64,000 bases of DNA, taken from positions 5,712,970 through 5,776,969 of the forward strand of contig NZ_LT721901.1 in the NCBI RefSeq assembly GCF_900157375.1. Direction: 5' to 3'. The notes under the pieces were generated by a model, which saw only the letters and a program-made list of their open reading frames with translations, made no database searches and was not told the origin of the DNA. This document shows, in pieces, positions 8,449-17,501 of the stretch. This DNA is from Mycobacterium rhizamassiliense (lineage in GTDB: Bacteria; Actinomycetota; Actinomycetes; Mycobacteriales; Mycobacteriaceae). Numbering within the stretch: the stretch's first letter is position 1; each line of letters begins with the position of its first letter. Made by a program: the position numbers and the translations under genes.

Positions 8449-9294
8449 CTATGAAGATTCAGGGGTTGTTTCGGGTGCAGCTCCAGCGGCGTCGGTGGTG
8501 GCTGTGGTCGTTGCGGTCGTTGTCGCCGAGGCCAGCAGCTCCTGCTCCCATTCGGCGAGCGGCTCGGCGGCGTCGGCCTCGGGCTTGCCGTCGCTGCGGC
8601 CCACGCCGGCACGCGCCTGCAGGCCCTCGGCGACCGCGGAGGCGATCACCTTGGTCAGCAGCGCCGCCGAGCGGATCGCGTCGTCGTTGCCCGGGATCGG
8701 GTAGTCGACCTCGTCGGGGTCGCAGTTGGTGTCCAGGATCGCGATGATCGGGATGTTCAGCTTGCGAGCCTCCGCGACCGCGAGGTGCTCCTTGTTGGTG
8801 TCCACGACCCAGATCGCCGACGGCACCTTGGCCATGTCGCGGATACCGCCCAGGCTGCGCTCCAGCTTGTTCTTCTCGCGGGTCAGCATCAAGATTTCCT
8901 TCTTGGTGCGGCCCTCGAAGCCACCGGTCTGCTCCATCGCCTCGAGTTCCTTGAGGCGCTGCAGGCGCTTGTGCACGGTGGAGAAGTTGGTGAGCATCCC
9001 GCCCAGCCAGCGCTGGTTCACGAACGGCATGCCGACGCGGGTCGCTTCGTCCGCGACGGACTCCTGCGCCTGCTTCTTGGTGCCGACGAACATGATCGTG
9101 CCACCATGGGCGACGGTCTCTTTGACGAACTCGTACGCCTTGTCGATGTAGGTCAGCGTCTGCTGCAGATCGATGATGTAGATGCCGTTGCGGTCGGTGA
9201 AGATGAACCGCTTCATCTTGGGGTTCCAGCGACGGGTCTGGTGCCCGAAGTGGGTGCCGCTGTCCAGCAGCTGCTTCATGGTCACGACGGCCAT
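8449..9294 (-). CDS. rpsB: 30S ribosomal protein S2
   Basis: S2 of 281 residues. The start at 9292-9294 gives MAVVTMKQLLDSGTHFGHQT, the canonical N terminus; the frame runs open to 9387 without similarity. Conserved segments include RRWNPKMKRFIFTDRNGIYI, VNQRWLGGMLTNF and VVDTNKEHLAVAEA. The C-terminal 40 residues are a low-complexity Ala/Thr tail, longer than in E. coli and typical of mycobacteria. It heads the rpsB-tsf operon. Confidence 0.97.
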   Translation of the reverse strand: MAVVTMKQLLDSGTHFGHQTRRWNPKMKRFIFTDRNGIYIIDLQQTLTYIDKAYEFVKETVAHGGTIMFVGTKKQAQESVADEATRVGMPFVNQRWLGGMLTNFSTVHKRLQRLKELEAMEQTGGFEGRTKKEILMLTREKNKLERSLGGIRDMAKVPSAIWVVDTNKEHLAVAEARKLNIPIIAILDTNCDPDEVDYPIPGNDDAIRSAALLTKVIASAVAEGLQARAGVGRSDGKPEADAAEPLAEWEQELLASATTTATTTATTDAAGAAPETTPESS

Positions 9295-9602
9295 GTGGAT
9301 GCCATTCCTTTGTTTCGGTTGTCGCCCTGCATCGGGTGAGGCCGGGCCCTGGCGACTGCTGCGATGCCGGACCCAGCCGGTAAACAAACCCGGTCGGGAC
9401 CTCCCGACATGCCATTGCGTTCTCCTAGTGGAACGGGAGACGCCATGCAGACGCGCGAAGTCAGCCCGCTAACGGGCCGCGACGAGGAGTTTACACCGAC
9501 TCAGCTGGTGCTTTTTGCCACCGTGTCTGTACACATCGGTATTCGTGCACAGATTTGCGGACGCGATTGGCCCTGGTGGGGGCGCGGCGGTGAACTCGAG
9601 AT
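9295..9602. other. Divergent intergenic region, rpsB leader and M23 peptidase promoter
   Basis: These 308 bases contain the long leader of rpsB on the minus strand and the upstream region of the peptidase gene. On the minus strand the sequence TGTAAACT (near 9489-9497) is a possible -10 about 200 bases upstream of rpsB. No gene is seen. Confidence 0.45.
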
Positions 9603-10103
9603 GTGCGATGGGTGGCGCTGGTCCTGAGCGTGGTGCTGGCCAGCGCCGCGACGGCGACGGCCGAGGACGTCCGCCTGGACTGGCCGCTGCGACCGCCGCC
9701 GGCCCTGGACGGATCGGCCCGCGGCTTCGATGCCCCCTCGCCGGATTGGCAGCCGGGCCACCGCGGCGCGGACCTGCCCGGTAGCCCTGGCCAGCGGGTA
9801 TACGCCGCCGGCGCCGCGACCGTGGTGTTCGCCGGGACGCTGGCGGGGCGTCCGGTGGTGTCGCTGGCCCATCCCGGCGGCCTGCACACCAGCTACGAGC
9901 CGGTGCGGGCGGCCGTGCGGGCCGGACAGACGGTGACCGCCCAAACGGTGATCGGCGAGCTGCTGGCCGGGCATCGCGGCTGCCCGGCCGCGGCGTGCCT
10001 GCACTGGGGCGCGATGTGGGGCCCGGCGTCGGCCGCCGACTACGTCGATCCGCTTGGCCTGCTGAAGTCCACCCGCGTCCGGCTCAAGCCGCTGAACGGC
10101 TAG
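9603..10103 (+). CDS. Secreted M23 (LytM) family peptidase-like protein
   Basis: The 166-residue protein has an N-terminal signal peptide (VALVLSVVLASAATATA) and a LytM/M23 domain. Metal-binding motifs are GHRGADLPGSPGQRVYAAGA and, near the end, CLHWGAM, in which the usual HxH is reduced to CxH, as is common in actinobacterial homologues. M23 enzymes cut peptidoglycan cross-bridges, but activity here is not certain. Its position opposite xerC corresponds to Rv2891; that protein is longer in my memory, so this one may be a shorter form. The start is GTG. The stop codon overlaps that of xerC tail to tail (10100-10103). Confidence 0.85.
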   Translation: MRWVALVLSVVLASAATATAEDVRLDWPLRPPPALDGSARGFDAPSPDWQPGHRGADLPGSPGQRVYAAGAATVVFAGTLAGRPVVSLAHPGGLHTSYEPVRAAVRAGQTVTAQTVIGELLAGHRGCPAAACLHWGAMWGPASAADYVDPLGLLKSTRVRLKPLNG

Positions 10104-10996
10104 GCCCGCGGGTGGGCCTGGTCGTGCACCGCCCGCAGCCGGGACACCGCGACGTGGGTGTACAGCTGGGTGGTCGCCAAGCTGGAATGGCCCAGCAGCT
10201 CCTGCACTACCCGCAGGTCAGCGCCGCCTTCGAGCAAATGCGTGGCCGCGCTGTGCCGCAGTCCGTGCGGGCCCATGTCGGGTGCGCCGTCGACGGCGGC
10301 GATCGTCTGGTGCACGACGGTGCGCGCCTGACGTACGTCGAGCCGCCGGCCCCGCGCCCCCAGCAACAGCGCCGGCCCGGAGTTCGCGGTGGCCAGGGCG
10401 GGACGCCCGTCGCGCAGCCAGGCGTCGAGCGCCTCGGCCGCGGGCACCCCGTACGGCGCGGTGCGCTGCTTGTCGCCCTTGCCCAGGACGCGCACCAGCC
10501 GGAACCGGGCGTCCACGTCGTCGACGTCCAGCCCGCACAGCTCGCTGACCCGGATGCCGGTGGCGTAGAGCATCTCGACGATCAGCCGGTCCCGCAGCGC
10601 CAGCGGATCACCTTGCTCGGCACCGGATTTGGCGGCGGCCATGGCGTCGAGCGCCTGGTCCTGGCGCAGCACCGCGGGCAGGGTGCGGTGCGCCTTGGGC
10701 ATCTGCAGCCGCGCGGCCGGGTCGCCGGTCAGCAGGCCGCGCCGCGCCGCCCACGCCGTGAACGCCTTGACCGACGAGGTGCGGCGGGCCAGCGTCGTGC
10801 GGGCGGCCCCGGTGGTCGCCGCGGTGGCCAGCCACGACCGCAGCATGGGCAGGTTGAGCCCGTCCAGGCCGGCGCCGTGAGCGTCGAGGTAGGCGAACAG
10901 CGAGCGCAGGTCGCCCAAATACGCGCGACGGGTGTGTGCCGACCGACCGCACTGCAGGTCGAGGTACTCGTCGAACTCGTCGAGGATCGCCTGCAT
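10100..10996 (-). CDS. xerC: Tyrosine recombinase XerC
   Basis: XerC acts with XerD at dif to resolve chromosome dimers. The 298-residue protein has the N-terminal SAM-like DNA-binding domain (1-95) and the catalytic domain, with Arg in ATGIRVSELCGL, HGLRHSAATHLL (HxxR), LGHSSLATTQLYTHV (His and nucleophilic Tyr). The ATG at 10994-10996 follows GGTGGGGGA; the frame extends upstream to 11497 but into the neighbouring gene's shadow. The length equals that of M. tuberculosis XerC. Confidence 0.95.
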   Translation of the reverse strand: MQAILDEFDEYLDLQCGRSAHTRRAYLGDLRSLFAYLDAHGAGLDGLNLPMLRSWLATAATTGAARTTLARRTSSVKAFTAWAARRGLLTGDPAARLQMPKAHRTLPAVLRQDQALDAMAAAKSGAEQGDPLALRDRLIVEMLYATGIRVSELCGLDVDDVDARFRLVRVLGKGDKQRTAPYGVPAAEALDAWLRDGRPALATANSGPALLLGARGRRLDVRQARTVVHQTIAAVDGAPDMGPHGLRHSAATHLLEGGADLRVVQELLGHSSLATTQLYTHVAVSRLRAVHDQAHPRA

Positions 10997-11028
10997 TCCC
11001 CCACCGTCGCAGGCCCGGTCGAAGCCCT

Positions 11029-12189
11029 CTAGCCGACGCGCCGCAGCGTGTCCGGGGTGAGATCTTTCAGCGTCGGATAGCCGTCGACGGCCATGATCAG
11101 GTCCGCCTCGGCCAGCAGCGAGCGCAGCACGTGCACGATGCCGTCGACACCGCCGAGCGCCAGGCCGTAGGCGTACGGCCGGCCGATGCCTACGGCGGTC
11201 GCGCCCAGTGCCAGCGCCTTGACGATGTCGGCACCGTTGCGGATGCCCGAGTCGAACAGCACCGGCATTCCCTCGGCCGCCTCGATCACGCCGGGCAGGC
11301 AGTCCAGCGCGGGCAGGCCGCCGTTGGCCTGCCGGCCGCCATGGGTGGAGCAGTAGATGCCGTCGACGCCGCCGTCCTTGGCGCGCCGGGCGTCGTCGGG
11401 GTGGCAGATGCCCTTGATGATCAACGGCAACTTGGTGAGCGACCGCAACCAGGGCAGGTCGTCCCAGGTCAACGGGTTGCCGAAGGTCGTGATCCACTGC
11501 AGGACGGTGCCCTGCGGGTCCTCCTCCGGCGGGCGCTGCAGGCTGGCCCGGAAGACCGGGTCGCTGGTGTAGTTGCTCAGGCAGTGGCCGCGCAGCTGCG
11601 GGAAGTTGGCCGTGGTCAGGTCGCGCGGGCGCCAGCCGGGAATCCAGGTGTCGAGGGTGACGACGATGCCCTGGTAGCCGGCGGCCTCGGCCCGCTGCAC
11701 CAGGCTGGCGGCCAGGTCACGATCCTTCGGCGTGTACAGCTGGAAGAAGCCGGGGGTGTCGCCGAACTGCGCGGCGACGTCTTCCATCGGGTCGGCGGTC
11801 AGGGTGGACACCACCATCGGGACGCCGGTGGCCGCGGCCGCGCGCGCGGTGGCCAGGTCGCCGTGGCCGTCTTGGGCGCAGATGCCGATGACGCCGATCG
11901 GGGCCATGAACACCGGCGACGGCAGGGTCAGGCCGAACATCTGGACCGACAGGTCGCGTTCTTTGGCCCCGACGAACATGCGCGGGATCAGGCCCCAGTG
12001 GTCGAATGCCTCGCGGTTGGCGCGTTGGGTGCGTTCGTCGCCGGCGCCACCGGTGACGTAGGACCACACCGACGGCGGCATCGCCTTTTCGGCCCGGGCC
12101 TCCAGCTCCGCGAAGGCCATCGGCAGCGCGGGCGACACCCCGCCCAGGCCCTTGAAGTAGATCTCGTTCTGATAGTCGCCGAATGCCAT
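11029..12189 (-). CDS. FMN-dependent L-lactate 2-monooxygenase-like enzyme
   Basis: This 386-residue protein belongs to the alpha-hydroxy-acid oxidase family. It closely resembles the M. smegmatis lactate monooxygenase that turns lactate into acetate, CO2 and water: GDYQNEIYFKGLGGVSPALP at the start, GDERTQRANREAFDHWGL, MAPIGVIGICAQDGHGDLAT, LDTWIPGWRPRDL, KGICHPDDARRA and VLFDSGIRNGADIVKALALG. The active-site His is in STHGGRQANGG (more often SNHGGR). I recall no such gene between xerC and the siderophore-interacting protein in M. tuberculosis, so it is an insertion relative to that order. Other 2-hydroxy acids are possible substrates. Confidence 0.85.
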   Translation of the reverse strand: MAFGDYQNEIYFKGLGGVSPALPMAFAELEARAEKAMPPSVWSYVTGGAGDERTQRANREAFDHWGLIPRMFVGAKERDLSVQMFGLTLPSPVFMAPIGVIGICAQDGHGDLATARAAAATGVPMVVSTLTADPMEDVAAQFGDTPGFFQLYTPKDRDLAASLVQRAEAAGYQGIVVTLDTWIPGWRPRDLTTANFPQLRGHCLSNYTSDPVFRASLQRPPEEDPQGTVLQWITTFGNPLTWDDLPWLRSLTKLPLIIKGICHPDDARRAKDGGVDGIYCSTHGGRQANGGLPALDCLPGVIEAAEGMPVLFDSGIRNGADIVKALALGATAVGIGRPYAYGLALGGVDGIVHVLRSLLAEADLIMAVDGYPTLKDLTPDTLRRVG

Positions 12190-12229
12190 GCGTTAGAGGA
12201 TGCCAGCCGGGGCGTCGCGCTGACGACCC

Positions 12230-13081
12230 CTACCGGGCGCCGGCCTCGGCCTCGGCGAGTTCCTTCTTCCACTGCCGGAACGTCTCTTCGGTGCGGCCGC
12301 GCCGCCAGTAGCCCGAGATCGACGAGGCCCACTTCGCGTCCACGCCACGGTCTTTGCGGATGAAGGGCCGCAGGTTGTGCATGACGGCCTGCGCCTCGCC
12401 GTGCATGAACACGTGCACCTGCCCCGGCAGCCACAGCGTGGTGGTGACGGCCTCGATCAGCGGCGCGAAATCGCCGGCGCGGTCGTCGGCCACCAGGTCG
12501 GCCCGGCCGCCGCGGTAGATCCAGTTCACCTGCACTTCTTCCGGCGCGGTCAACTCGATCTGGTGCTCAGGTCCGGCCACCTCGATGAACGCCTTGCCAA
12601 TCGCGTTGGGCGGCAACGCCTCCAGCGCGTTGGCGATGGCCGGCAGCGCGGATTCGTCGCCGGCCAGCAGGTGCCAGCCCGCTGCCGGGTCCGGGGTGTA
12701 GGCGCCGCCGGGTCCCATCAGGTAGATCGCCTGGCCCGGTTGGGCGGAGGCCGCCCACGCACCGGCCACGCCGTGTTCGCCATGCACCACGATGTCGAGC
12801 GCGATCTGCCGGGCCGCGGCGTCGACCTTGCGGACGGTGATGGTCCGCACCGAGGGCCTCTTCTCGGGCGGCAGGACGGAGAAGCTGTCCTGGGTCAACG
12901 GATGCGGCAGCGCGGCCACGTCGACGGCGTCGGCAACGAACACCAGCTTGACGTAGGAGTCGGTGAAATTGCTGGGCACGAAGGTGCCGAAATCGCTGCC
13001 CTCGAGCAGCACCCGAACCATGTGGGGTGCGATTTGCTCAGTACCGACGACCGTGAAGTGCTGAAGGGGTCGACCCGCCAC
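12230..13081 (-). CDS. Siderophore-interacting protein (ViuB-like flavin reductase)
   Basis: The 283-residue protein matches the SIP/ViuB family, which reduces ferric siderophores with NAD(P)H and FAD to release iron. Visible parts are the FAD-binding barrel (FTVVGTEQIAPHMVRVLLEG), TITVRKVDAAARQIALD, HGVAGAWAASAQPGQAIYLM, the substrate-binding DESALPAIANALEAL and the C-terminal KWASSISGYWRRGRTEE. It sits where Rv2895c lies in M. tuberculosis. The GTG start (13079-13081) follows a perfect AGGAGG, which decides it over the upstream Met at 13147. Confidence 0.92.
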   Translation of the reverse strand: MAGRPLQHFTVVGTEQIAPHMVRVLLEGSDFGTFVPSNFTDSYVKLVFVADAVDVAALPHPLTQDSFSVLPPEKRPSVRTITVRKVDAAARQIALDIVVHGEHGVAGAWAASAQPGQAIYLMGPGGAYTPDPAAGWHLLAGDESALPAIANALEALPPNAIGKAFIEVAGPEHQIELTAPEEVQVNWIYRGGRADLVADDRAGDFAPLIEAVTTTLWLPGQVHVFMHGEAQAVMHNLRPFIRKDRGVDAKWASSISGYWRRGRTEETFRQWKKELAEAEAGAR

Positions 13082-13112
13082 TTGTCCTCCTCTTTGACCG
13101 GACCCCCGCCGA

Positions 13113-14279
13113 CTATACGAGTCGCGACGTTTGCGCAGCTCGGGCACTGCGCGCGCGGGCGATTCGCCAGCGCCCGCCGTCGCGCTCGGCCAACCCCGTC
13201 ACCTCGAGGATCGCCAGCGGCCCGAGCACGTGCTCGGCGGCCAGGCCCGACGCGACCGCGATCTCGTCGACCGTGGTGGCGCCGCGGCCGGGCAGCGCCT
13301 CGTACACCTGACGCTCGGCCTCCCCCAGCCCGTCCAGCGCGGTGGCGGGACGTGGTTCCTCGACCGCGAATTCGCCGACGCGACCGACGAGCTCGACGAT
13401 GTCGTCGGCCCGGGTGACCAACTCGGCGCCGTTGCGCAGCAGCGCGTGGCACCCCGCCGATGCCGACGACGTCACGGGCCCGGGCACCGCCGCCACCACC
13501 CGGCCCAGCGTGCGCGCCCAAGCGGCGGTGTTGGCCGCACCGCTGCGCAGGCCCGCCTCCACCACGACCGCGGCCCCCGCGACGGCGGCCACCAAGCGGT
13601 TGCGGGTCAGGAACCGGTATCGCGCCGGGCGCACACCCGGCGGGTATTCGGTGAACACCAGCCCGTGCCGGGAGATGCGATGCAGCAGCGCGGAATGCCC
13701 TGCGGGATAAGGAATGTCGATGCCGCCGGCCAGCACCGCCACCGTGCTGCCGTCGCAGCTCAACGCCGCGCGGTGCGCCGCGCCGTCAATGCCGTAGGCG
13801 CCGCCGGAGACCACCGCGACGTCACGCTCGACCAGACCCGCCGCCAGGTCGGCGGCGACCTGCTCGCCGTAGGGTGTCGCGGCCCGCGTGCCGACCACCG
13901 CTGCCGCCCGCTGCGCCACGTCGTCGAGCCGCACGGGACCCTGCGCCCACAACACCAGCGGCGGGCCGACACGGGGCCGGGCGCCGGCGCCGTCGAATGC
14001 GGCGAAGGCGAGCAGCGGCCATTCGTCGGAGTCCGGTGTGATGAGCCGGCCGCCGCGCTGCGCGAGCAGCTCGAGATCGGCTGCGGCCCGGTCGATTTCA
14101 CGGCGCGCTTCGGTGTGGCGGGCCAGCTCGTCGTTGACCAGCCCGCGGCGCACCCGATCGGCGGCCTCCACCGGCCCCACCGACTGCACCAGGGCGGCAA
14201 GTTGCGGGCACGGCGGCTCGGCCACCCGCGACAGGTAAGCCCATGCCCTGCAGACGGATTCGTCGAGGATGGTCGTCAT
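13113..14279 (-). CDS. dprA: DNA-processing protein DprA
   Basis: DprA binds single-stranded DNA and loads RecA in natural transformation; its role in mycobacteria is unproven. The 388-residue protein has the Rossmann-like core with VVGTRAATPYGEQVAADLAA, VSGGAYGIDGAAHRAAL, TVAVLAGGIDIPYPAGHSAL and a C-terminal winged helix (GATTVDEIAVASGLAAEHVL). The ATG overlaps the comM stop by four bases (14276-14279), so the two are translationally coupled. The reading frame extends upstream through comM without meaning. Confidence 0.94.
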   Translation of the reverse strand: MTTILDESVCRAWAYLSRVAEPPCPQLAALVQSVGPVEAADRVRRGLVNDELARHTEARREIDRAAADLELLAQRGGRLITPDSDEWPLLAFAAFDGAGARPRVGPPLVLWAQGPVRLDDVAQRAAAVVGTRAATPYGEQVAADLAAGLVERDVAVVSGGAYGIDGAAHRAALSCDGSTVAVLAGGIDIPYPAGHSALLHRISRHGLVFTEYPPGVRPARYRFLTRNRLVAAVAGAAVVVEAGLRSGAANTAAWARTLGRVVAAVPGPVTSSASAGCHALLRNGAELVTRADDIVELVGRVGEFAVEEPRPATALDGLGEAERQVYEALPGRGATTVDEIAVASGLAAEHVLGPLAILEVTGLAERDGGRWRIARARSARAAQTSRLV

Positions 14280-15787
14280 CGCTGCGTCCCCGGTTGGCGG
14301 AAGCTCAGCGCCGCCGCGACCTCGTCGAGGCCCGGCGAGCCGCGGCCGGACAGGTCGGCCAGGCTCCACGCGACCCGCAGCGTGCGGTCCAGCCCGCGAA
14401 TGCTGAGCAACCCGCGGTCGAGCGCGGTGCGCAGCGGATTCATCGCGGCGCTGCCGGGGCGATACTTCCGGCGCAGCAGCGTCCCGCTCACCTCGGCGTT
14501 GGTGCGGAAGCCGTGGGCGCGCCAGCGGGCGGCGGCCGTCTCGCGCGCCTGCGCCACCCGGGCGCGCACCGCCGCCGTCGATTCGCCGTCGGCGGCCGAA
14601 AACGCCCCGGCCCGTACCGGATGCATCTGCACCCGCAGGTCCACCCGGTCCAGCAGCGGCCCGGACAGCTTGCCCAGGTAGCGACGCTTGGTGGCGGCCG
14701 CACAGATGCAATCGCGGGGATCGGCCGGCGCGCACGGACACGGGTTGGCCGCCAGCACCAGCTGAAAGCGCGCCGGGTAGCACGCCACGCCGTCGCGGCG
14801 GGCCAGCCGAATTTCGCCGTCCTCCAACGGTGTTCGCAGCGCCTCGAGCGCCGAGACGCTGATCTCTGCGCACTCGTCGAGGAACAGCACCCCGCGGTGC
14901 GCCCGGCTGACGGCGCCGGGGCGGGCCATCCCGGAGCCGCCGCCGACGAGAGCCGCGACGCTGGAGCTGTGGTGCGGCGCCACGAACGGCGCCCGGGTGA
15001 TCAGCGGCGTGTCCCCCGACAACAGCCCGGCCACCGAGTGAATGGCGGTGACCTCGAGCGCCTCGCCGTCCGTCAGCTTCGGCAGCAGCCCCGGAAGGCG
15101 TTGCGCCAGCATGGTTTTGCCTACCCCCGGCGGCCCGGTCAGCATCAGGTGATGCGCCCCGGCCGCCGCCACTTCGACCGCGAATCGGGCCTGCGACTGC
15201 CCGACCACGTCGGCCAGGTCGGCCGCCGGCTCGGGCTCGTCGACCCCGCCGGTGATCCGCTGGTCCAGCTGGGCCGAACCGGACAGCCAGCCCTGCAGCT
15301 GCCCGAGGGTGCGAACGCCCCACACGTCGACGCCGTCGACCAGGCTGGCCTCGGCCAGGTTGTCCATTGGCACCACGACGCTCGGCCAGCCGTCGCGCTT
15401 GGCCGCCAGCACGGCGGGCAGCACGCCGCGCACCGCGCGGACGCGGCCGTCCAGCGACAGCTCCCCCAGCAGCACCGTCTTTTCCAGCCGCTCCCACGGG
15501 TGCTTGCGCTGCGCCGACAGCACCGCGACCGCCAGCGCCAAGTCGTAGACCGACCCCATCTTCGGCAGCGTCGCCGGCGACAACGCGAGGGTCAGCCGCG
15601 ACATCGGCCAGGTGTTCCCGCAGTTGGTGACCGCCGCCCGCACGCGGTCGCGGGATTCTTGCAGCGCGGCGTCGGGCAGGCCGACCAGGTGCACCCCCGG
15701 TAAGCCGGAGGTGATGTCGGCCTCGATTTCGACGATCTCGCCGTCCAGGCCGCGCACGCCGACCGAGAACGCACGTCCCAGCGCCAT
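14276..15787 (-). CDS. comM: Mg-chelatase-like AAA+ ATPase (YifB/ComM family)
   Basis: The 503-residue protein starts MALGRAFSVGVRGLDGEIVE, with an N-terminal Lon-substrate-like domain and a ComM-type AAA+ ATPase: Walker A GPPGVGKTMLAQRLPGLLP, Walker B GVLFLDECAEIS and a zinc-like CxC region (NPCPCAPADPRDCICAA). ComM promotes branch migration during integration of transforming DNA in Gram-negatives; the mycobacterial role is inferred. The start codon shares one base with the yraN stop, and the 3' end overlaps dprA by four. The symbol is by family and is not certain for this genus. Confidence 0.88.
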   Translation of the reverse strand: MALGRAFSVGVRGLDGEIVEIEADITSGLPGVHLVGLPDAALQESRDRVRAAVTNCGNTWPMSRLTLALSPATLPKMGSVYDLALAVAVLSAQRKHPWERLEKTVLLGELSLDGRVRAVRGVLPAVLAAKRDGWPSVVVPMDNLAEASLVDGVDVWGVRTLGQLQGWLSGSAQLDQRITGGVDEPEPAADLADVVGQSQARFAVEVAAAGAHHLMLTGPPGVGKTMLAQRLPGLLPKLTDGEALEVTAIHSVAGLLSGDTPLITRAPFVAPHHSSSVAALVGGGSGMARPGAVSRAHRGVLFLDECAEISVSALEALRTPLEDGEIRLARRDGVACYPARFQLVLAANPCPCAPADPRDCICAAATKRRYLGKLSGPLLDRVDLRVQMHPVRAGAFSAADGESTAAVRARVAQARETAAARWRAHGFRTNAEVSGTLLRRKYRPGSAAMNPLRTALDRGLLSIRGLDRTLRVAWSLADLSGRGSPGLDEVAAALSFRQPGTQR

Positions 15788-16164
15788 CAGCCGATGCCCT
15801 GCAGATGCGTGATCACCGGGACGCGGTCCTGCGCGAGGCGCACCCCGATCACGTCGAGGCGCACCGCCGCCCAGCCGTCGTCCTGGCCGGCCAGCCACAG
15901 CCCCGCGAGCCGGCGCAGCCGCCGGACCTTGCGCTCGGTGACCGCGTACGCCAGGCCACCGAAAGCGTCGCCGGTGCGGGTCTTGACCTCGACGAACACC
16001 ACCGTGCGGCGGGCGTCGTCGCAGGCGATCACGTCGAGCTCGCCGTGCCGGCAGCGCCAGTTGCGGTGCAAGATCCGCAACCCCATCGCCCTCAGATGGT
16101 CCGCGGCCAGGGCCTCACCCATCGCGCCCAGCTGGATCCTGCTCATCGCCTTCAACGTCGTCAT
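15787..16164 (-). CDS. YraN-family endonuclease-like protein (UPF0102)
   Basis: The 125-residue protein has the UPF0102 signature: LGAMGEALAADHLRAMGLRI, NWRCRHGELDVIACD and FVEVKTRTGDAFGGLAYAVT. The fold is a restriction-endonuclease-like core with E and ExK residues conserved. It heads the overlapping yraN-comM-dprA set and corresponds to Rv2898c. Function is unknown; a DNA-processing role is inferred from the fold and neighbours. Confidence 0.93.
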   Translation of the reverse strand: MTTLKAMSRIQLGAMGEALAADHLRAMGLRILHRNWRCRHGELDVIACDDARRTVVFVEVKTRTGDAFGGLAYAVTERKVRRLRRLAGLWLAGQDDGWAAVRLDVIGVRLAQDRVPVITHLQGIG

Positions 16165-16308
16165 GCGGCCAACCTGCCGGGCGGTGCCGACACGCGCCCG
16201 CCCCGCGACCGTTGAAAGGTCGCAGCGACAAGGGTCTATCCCCAGTCGCGAGTCGATCCACAGCCGGACGCGTCAACATACGCGAATCGCCTTGTCCGGC
16301 AAGCTAAC

Positions 16309-16482
16309 TCATCCCCAGTGCGGGGGTTTGTCGCTCCCGGGGCAGTCGGACGATCGGCAATGCACGTCGCGCACTCGCCGCGACACGACGTTGCCGTCGC
16401 TGTCGTAGGTGTACTCGACCGTCGCCTCGGCCTCCCGCCGGCAGGCGGGACACGTCGCCATCTCCGTCTTGAACCGCGACAT
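16309..16482 (-). CDS. Small putative zinc-ribbon protein
   Basis: A 57-codon ORF starting ATG at 16480-16482 and ending TGA at 16309-16311. The product has two cysteine pairs: C11-P-A-C14 early and C42-x4-C47 late, separated by a Thr/Tyr/Asp-rich hairpin (TVEYTYDSDGN), the arrangement of a small zinc ribbon. GGTAGGGG lies a few bases upstream. Third positions are mainly G or C, as in neighbouring genes. I do not recognise a named family. It lies in a region where M. tuberculosis has fdhD/fdhF in my recollection. It is divergent from the GAF-ANTAR gene. Confidence 0.65.
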   Translation of the reverse strand: MSRFKTEMATCPACRREAEATVEYTYDSDGNVVSRRVRDVHCRSSDCPGSDKPPHWG

Positions 16483-16734
16483 GGGGCCCTACCAGATCCG
16501 GTCGGCGCGGCTGTAGACGTTCACGCAGCCAAAGCTACCTGGGCGCGACGTTGACCGTCCCTTTCACCCCGAGGCCCGTCGGCGCCTCTAGCACGTGCTT
16601 TACGCTACGAAGCGGGGCGTGGACGGCCGGCGCGAGCCGGCATTGAACGACGTGGGGTTGGCGTCGGAAAACCGATCATCTACGGTGACCGAACGCGGCC
16701 CTGAACACCGCGAACGCAGGAAGAGAGGCACACA

Positions 16735-17499
16735 GTGGCAGACGAGTCGAATGCCGGTGCACCCGATTCCATGCCGGGCGGCGAGAAGGCCGACCCGGCC
16801 ACCGTCTTCGCGGCCCTCGCCGAGATCATCTATCAGGGCTCCGACGCCAACGAGATGTACGCCGCGCTCTGCATCGCCGCGACCCTGGTCGTCAAGGGCT
16901 GCGACCACGCCAGCCTGCTGGTCCGCGAGGGCGACCACTACGTCACGGTCGGCGCCAGCGACGAGCTCGCCAGAAAAATCGACGAGCTGGAGCGGCGCAC
17001 CAATGACGGCCCGTGCATCGATGCGATCGAGGAAGAAACCCCGCAGATCGACGCGAACCTGGCCACGCCCTCGCTGTGGCCCAAGCTCGCCGCCGTGCTG
17101 GTGGCCGAGACGCCGGTGCGCGGCGCGATGGGATTCCGGCTGCTGGTCGACAAACGCAAAGGTGCCGCGCTCAACCTGTTCAGCGACACGCCCGACGTGT
17201 TCGACGCCGAGGCCGCCGGGCGCGCTGCTGTGCTGGCCGCCTTCGCCAGCGTGGCCATCAACGCGGTCGCCAAGGGAGAAGACTCCGCCAGCCTGCGCCG
17301 GGGCCTGCTGAGCAACCGCGAGATCGGCAAGGCGGTCGGGATGCTGATGCTGCTGCACGACATGTCCGAGGACGATGCGTTCGACCTGCTGCGGCGCCAC
17401 TCCCAGGCCCTCAACATCAAGCTGGCCGACGTGGCGCGGGCCGTCATCGACAGCCGCGGGCAGCTGCTGCCCAACGGCGGCAGCCCCCTGGACGGCTAG
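16735..17499 (+). CDS. GAF-ANTAR domain regulator
   Basis: The 254-residue protein has a GAF domain (about 20-170, with HASLLVREGDHYVTVGASDE and RTNDGPCIDAIEEETPQIDA) and a C-terminal ANTAR domain (about 180-245, LSNREIGKAVGMLMLLHDMS, then EDDAFDLLRRHSQALNIKLA). ANTAR domains bind paired hairpins in RNA and often act by antitermination; the GAF part would sense a ligand. The GTG start (16735) follows GAGAGG. It is monocistronic and converges with the DUF2469 gene. The ligand and RNA targets are unknown. Confidence 0.88.
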   Translation: MADESNAGAPDSMPGGEKADPATVFAALAEIIYQGSDANEMYAALCIAATLVVKGCDHASLLVREGDHYVTVGASDELARKIDELERRTNDGPCIDAIEEETPQIDANLATPSLWPKLAAVLVAETPVRGAMGFRLLVDKRKGAALNLFSDTPDVFDAEAAGRAAVLAAFASVAINAVAKGEDSASLRRGLLSNREIGKAVGMLMLLHDMSEDDAFDLLRRHSQALNIKLADVARAVIDSRGQLLPNGGSPLDG

Positions 17500-17501
17500 G
17501 G

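Noticed and set aside
13113..15497. One 794-codon minus-strand frame across dprA and comM
   Set aside because: Only the last 388 codons are DprA; the first part is comM read in another frame, full of Arg/Gly/Ala runs.
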